Part shown: in pieces, positions 15,179 through 16,432 of the stretch
Layout: every line of letters starts with the position of its first letter
Numbering within the stretch: position 1 is the first letter of the stretch
Assembly: GCA_015661555.1 (NCBI GenBank)
Contig: DQVW01000001.1
Location: 1-16,432 of the forward strand
From: Methanothermococcus okinawensis
GTDB lineage: Archaea; AGJL01; Methanococci; Methanococcales; Methanococcaceae
DNA length: 16,432 nucleotides
Direction: 5' to 3'
Notes under the pieces: model-generated
The model's database searches: none
Told to the model about the DNA's origin: nothing
Seen by the model: the letters and a program-made list of their open reading frames with translations, nothing else
Made by a program: the position numbers and the translations under genes

Positions 15179-16215
15179 TACTTAACACCTACTATCTTCA
15201 CATCCTTACTTAGATAGGCCTTCCCAACGCCCGATCTTTTAACCTCTCCAACTTCAAATCCATAACATCCATATTTCCTAAGTTTCTCAATAAGATCCTC
15301 CACGTACTCTCCCTCTACAGACATGAAGAGACCCCCAGCAGTTTCTGCCCCATAACCCTCCAAGAGTGGATGTCCAAAGAGGGGAGCTAGGCGCTCAGTT
15401 CCCTTTATCACAGGAAGTGTATGTATCTCTATCTCCACCTTACTCTCCCTTGCCATCTCATTTCCATGGCCAAGTATACCGAAACCTGTGATATCAGTCA
15501 TTGCATGACATACCCTCTTTCCAACCTCTCTCTCAAGTTCCCTGAGGGCCAGAAGCCCCCTCCTGTTGGAGAGAGTCATCAACTCTATAGCCTTATTTAC
15601 TATCCACTCCCTCTCCCTCTCCTCCATCTCCATTAGTGAGAGGTACTCCGGTTCTACCCTTGAAAGTGCCATTGCAGTCTGAGTACCTAGAGGTTTTGTA
15701 AGCACTATCCTATCCCCCTCCCTAGCTCCCCCCTTTGTAACTATCTCCTCCTTCCTTCCCACACCTATCACAGCACCCCCTATAAGGGGCCATGGGTTGA
15801 GGATGGTATGTCCCCCTATTACACTGGTACCCTCCTCCCTACAGAAGTCCTGAAACCCCTTTAACATCTCCCTTGAAATTTCCAGTGGAAGGTTCTCTGG
15901 TATACCCATTATAACCAGTACTCCAGTTATGTCAAGTACTCCCATGGCGTAGATATCACTTGTGGAGTTACAGGCCGCAATCTTCCCCTGGATATAGGGA
16001 TCGTCTACTATAGGTGTGAAGACATCCACAGTCTTTACTATGGCCATGTCACCCCTCAAGACCACCGCCCCGTCATCCCCTGGTCCCACGTAGACATCCT
16101 TTAAATCCCCCTCTGAGATTACCCCACTTAGAAGGCACTCCAACTGGGCGTTGGGAAGTTTACATGCTCAACCGTGAAGTTTTACCATCTTGGTAAGCTT
16201 AACATCTTTGGACAT
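15178..16215 (-). CDS. selD: Selenide, water dikinase (selenophosphate synthetase), selenocysteine-containing
   Basis: SelD makes selenophosphate from selenide and ATP, the selenium donor for selenocysteinyl-tRNA. The full protein has 345 residues. It starts at ATG 16215, four bases after GGTGA, and reads MSKDVKLTKMVKLHG-Sec-ACKLPN. Codon 16 is TGA (16168-16170), at the catalytic Cys/Sec position of the family, followed by C18 and the conserved K19. GPGDDGAVV is the ATP/Mg site, VIGGHTILNPWPLIGGAV lies in the AIRS core, and TDITGFGILGHGNEMA marks the C-terminal domain. A reading that stops at the TGA begins at a TTG at 16143, loses the first 24 residues including the active site, and should not be used. 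A SECIS hairpin follows at once, and the gene is divergent from a signal peptidase gene. Confidence 0.96.
16168..16170 (-). other. Selenocysteine UGA codon of selD
   Basis: In-frame TGA (TCA on the plus strand) at codon 16 of selD. It is flanked by GGT and GCA TGT AAA, giving Gly-Sec-Ala-Cys-Lys, the active-site context of selenophosphate synthetases that carry Sec or Cys here. The reading frame is intact on both sides and a SECIS is present downstream, so this is recoding, not a nonsense mutation. Confidence 0.95.
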
Positions 16216-16283
16216 CCTATCACCTTTAAATGTTTTTTTACAACAACAGTAATTTTTAACCATAAAGGACTCTAGGTGATAAC
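16216..16283. promoter_or_regulatory. Divergent promoter region, selD / signal peptidase
   Basis: This 68 bp AT-rich gap lies between divergent genes. It contains the selD ribosome site (minus AAAGGTGATAGG directly before its ATG) and the signal peptidase site (plus TAGGTGATAAC). TTTTTTTACA near 16232 is a weak TATA candidate for the peptidase, and TTAAAAAT on the minus strand (16258-16251) for selD. The boxes are poor matches, so the assignment is by position. Confidence 0.4.
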
Positions 16284-16432
16284 ATAGTTAAAAAGAAGGA
16301 TGTTATAGAATGGGGGATATTTCTTATAGTTTTTATTATTGTCTGGACCCATGTAAATGTGGTGGTGTCCAACAGTATGTACCCTGTGTTAAAGAGGGGG
16401 GATTTAGTAGTTGTGGAAAATGCCCACTGGGA
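16284..16432 (+). CDS. Signal peptidase I, N-terminal part (cut by the window edge)
   Basis: Signal peptidase I removes signal peptides from exported proteins at the outer face of the membrane. About 49 residues are visible. They comprise a short basic head (VKKKDVIEW), one hydrophobic membrane anchor (GIFLIVFIIVW) and the active-site box SNSMYPVLKRGD, whose serine before MYP is the nucleophile, then LVVVENAHW. The catalytic His/Lys and rest lie beyond the window. No ATG, GTG or TTG exists in frame between the upstream TAA (16263-16265) and the membrane anchor; the first, a GTG run near 16359, lies after the anchor. The codon four bases after a good GGTGA site is ATA (16284), in the place of Met for an archaeal peptidase. 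Either AUA initiates here or the base is a mutation or error. Confidence 0.88.
   Translation, partial: MVKKKDVIEWGIFLIVFIIVWTHVNVVVSNSMYPVLKRGDLVVVENAHW

Noticed and set aside
15178..16143. SelD read as a shortened protein starting at TTG 16143, or selD as a pseudogene with a nonsense codon
   Set aside because: The frame continues upstream through TGA at the catalytic Cys/Sec position to a well-placed ATG, and a SECIS follows the gene.
16311..16432. Open cysteine-rich frame from an ATG at 16311 on the plus strand
   Set aside because: It overlaps the signal peptidase frame, which has the SNSMYP active-site box and membrane anchor; the ATG frame shows no family motif.
1..16432. CRISPR array, tRNA/rRNA genes, insertion sequence or prophage
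   Set aside because: No regular spaced repeats, cloverleaf-like segments, transposase motifs or terminal repeats were seen; genes fill almost the whole window.

Overview
The window looks like chromosomal DNA from a selenocysteine-using methanogenic archaeon, most likely a member of the Methanococcales. The evidence is the archaeal-type SecF/SecD pair, signal peptidase, RtcB and SepF; a glutamate synthase split into separate polypeptides next to a coenzyme F420 hydrogenase beta-like (FrhB) protein; GGTGA/GGTGG ribosome binding sites; TTTATA-type AT-rich promoter gaps; and a selD gene with an in-frame TGA followed by a stem-loop with the layout of an archaeal SECIS. By eye G+C is near 40%, which is fairly high for that order; I cannot name a genus. 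Coding density is very high. There is no stretch of 300 bases without a gene, and I see no tRNA, rRNA, CRISPR array or insertion sequence.

Layout. Positions 1-4071 (minus strand): a MiaB/MtaB-type tRNA methylthiotransferase, a TatD-family metal-dependent hydrolase, then secF and secD (secD runs off the left edge). Positions 4145-5065 (plus): argF, divergent from the methylthiotransferase. Positions 5062-8236 (minus): a tight cluster of SWIM zinc-finger protein, RtcB RNA ligase, a small GTPase and a SepF cell-division protein. Positions 8319-12883 (plus): a four-gene glutamate synthase cluster consisting of glutamine amidotransferase, ferredoxin/FMN synthase subunit, GXGXG subunit and FrhB-like flavoprotein. 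Positions 12895-14223 (plus): UDP-glucose dehydrogenase, only 11 bp behind. Positions 14220-16215 (minus): selenophosphate synthetase (SelD), then an NAD-dependent sugar-nucleotide epimerase. Positions 16284-16432 (plus): the N-terminus of a signal peptidase I, cut by the right edge.

How the genes fit together. The split glutamate synthase has no GltD partner here and its last gene is an F420-dehydrogenase-type protein, which suggests that reduced F420 rather than NAD(P)H drives ammonia assimilation. UDP-glucose dehydrogenase and the epimerase meet tail to tail and probably serve surface glycan synthesis. SecF/SecD and signal peptidase serve protein export. SelD makes the selenium donor for selenocysteine and is itself a selenoprotein here: the TGA at 16168-16170 lies in a His-Gly-Sec-Ala-Cys-Lys context, and a SECIS-like hairpin starts at the last base of the selD stop codon.

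The observations most worth following are the selD Sec/SECIS arrangement and its conflict with the longest epimerase start, the apparent ATA initiation codon of the signal peptidase, the F420-linked glutamate synthase, and the GTPase-SepF pair.
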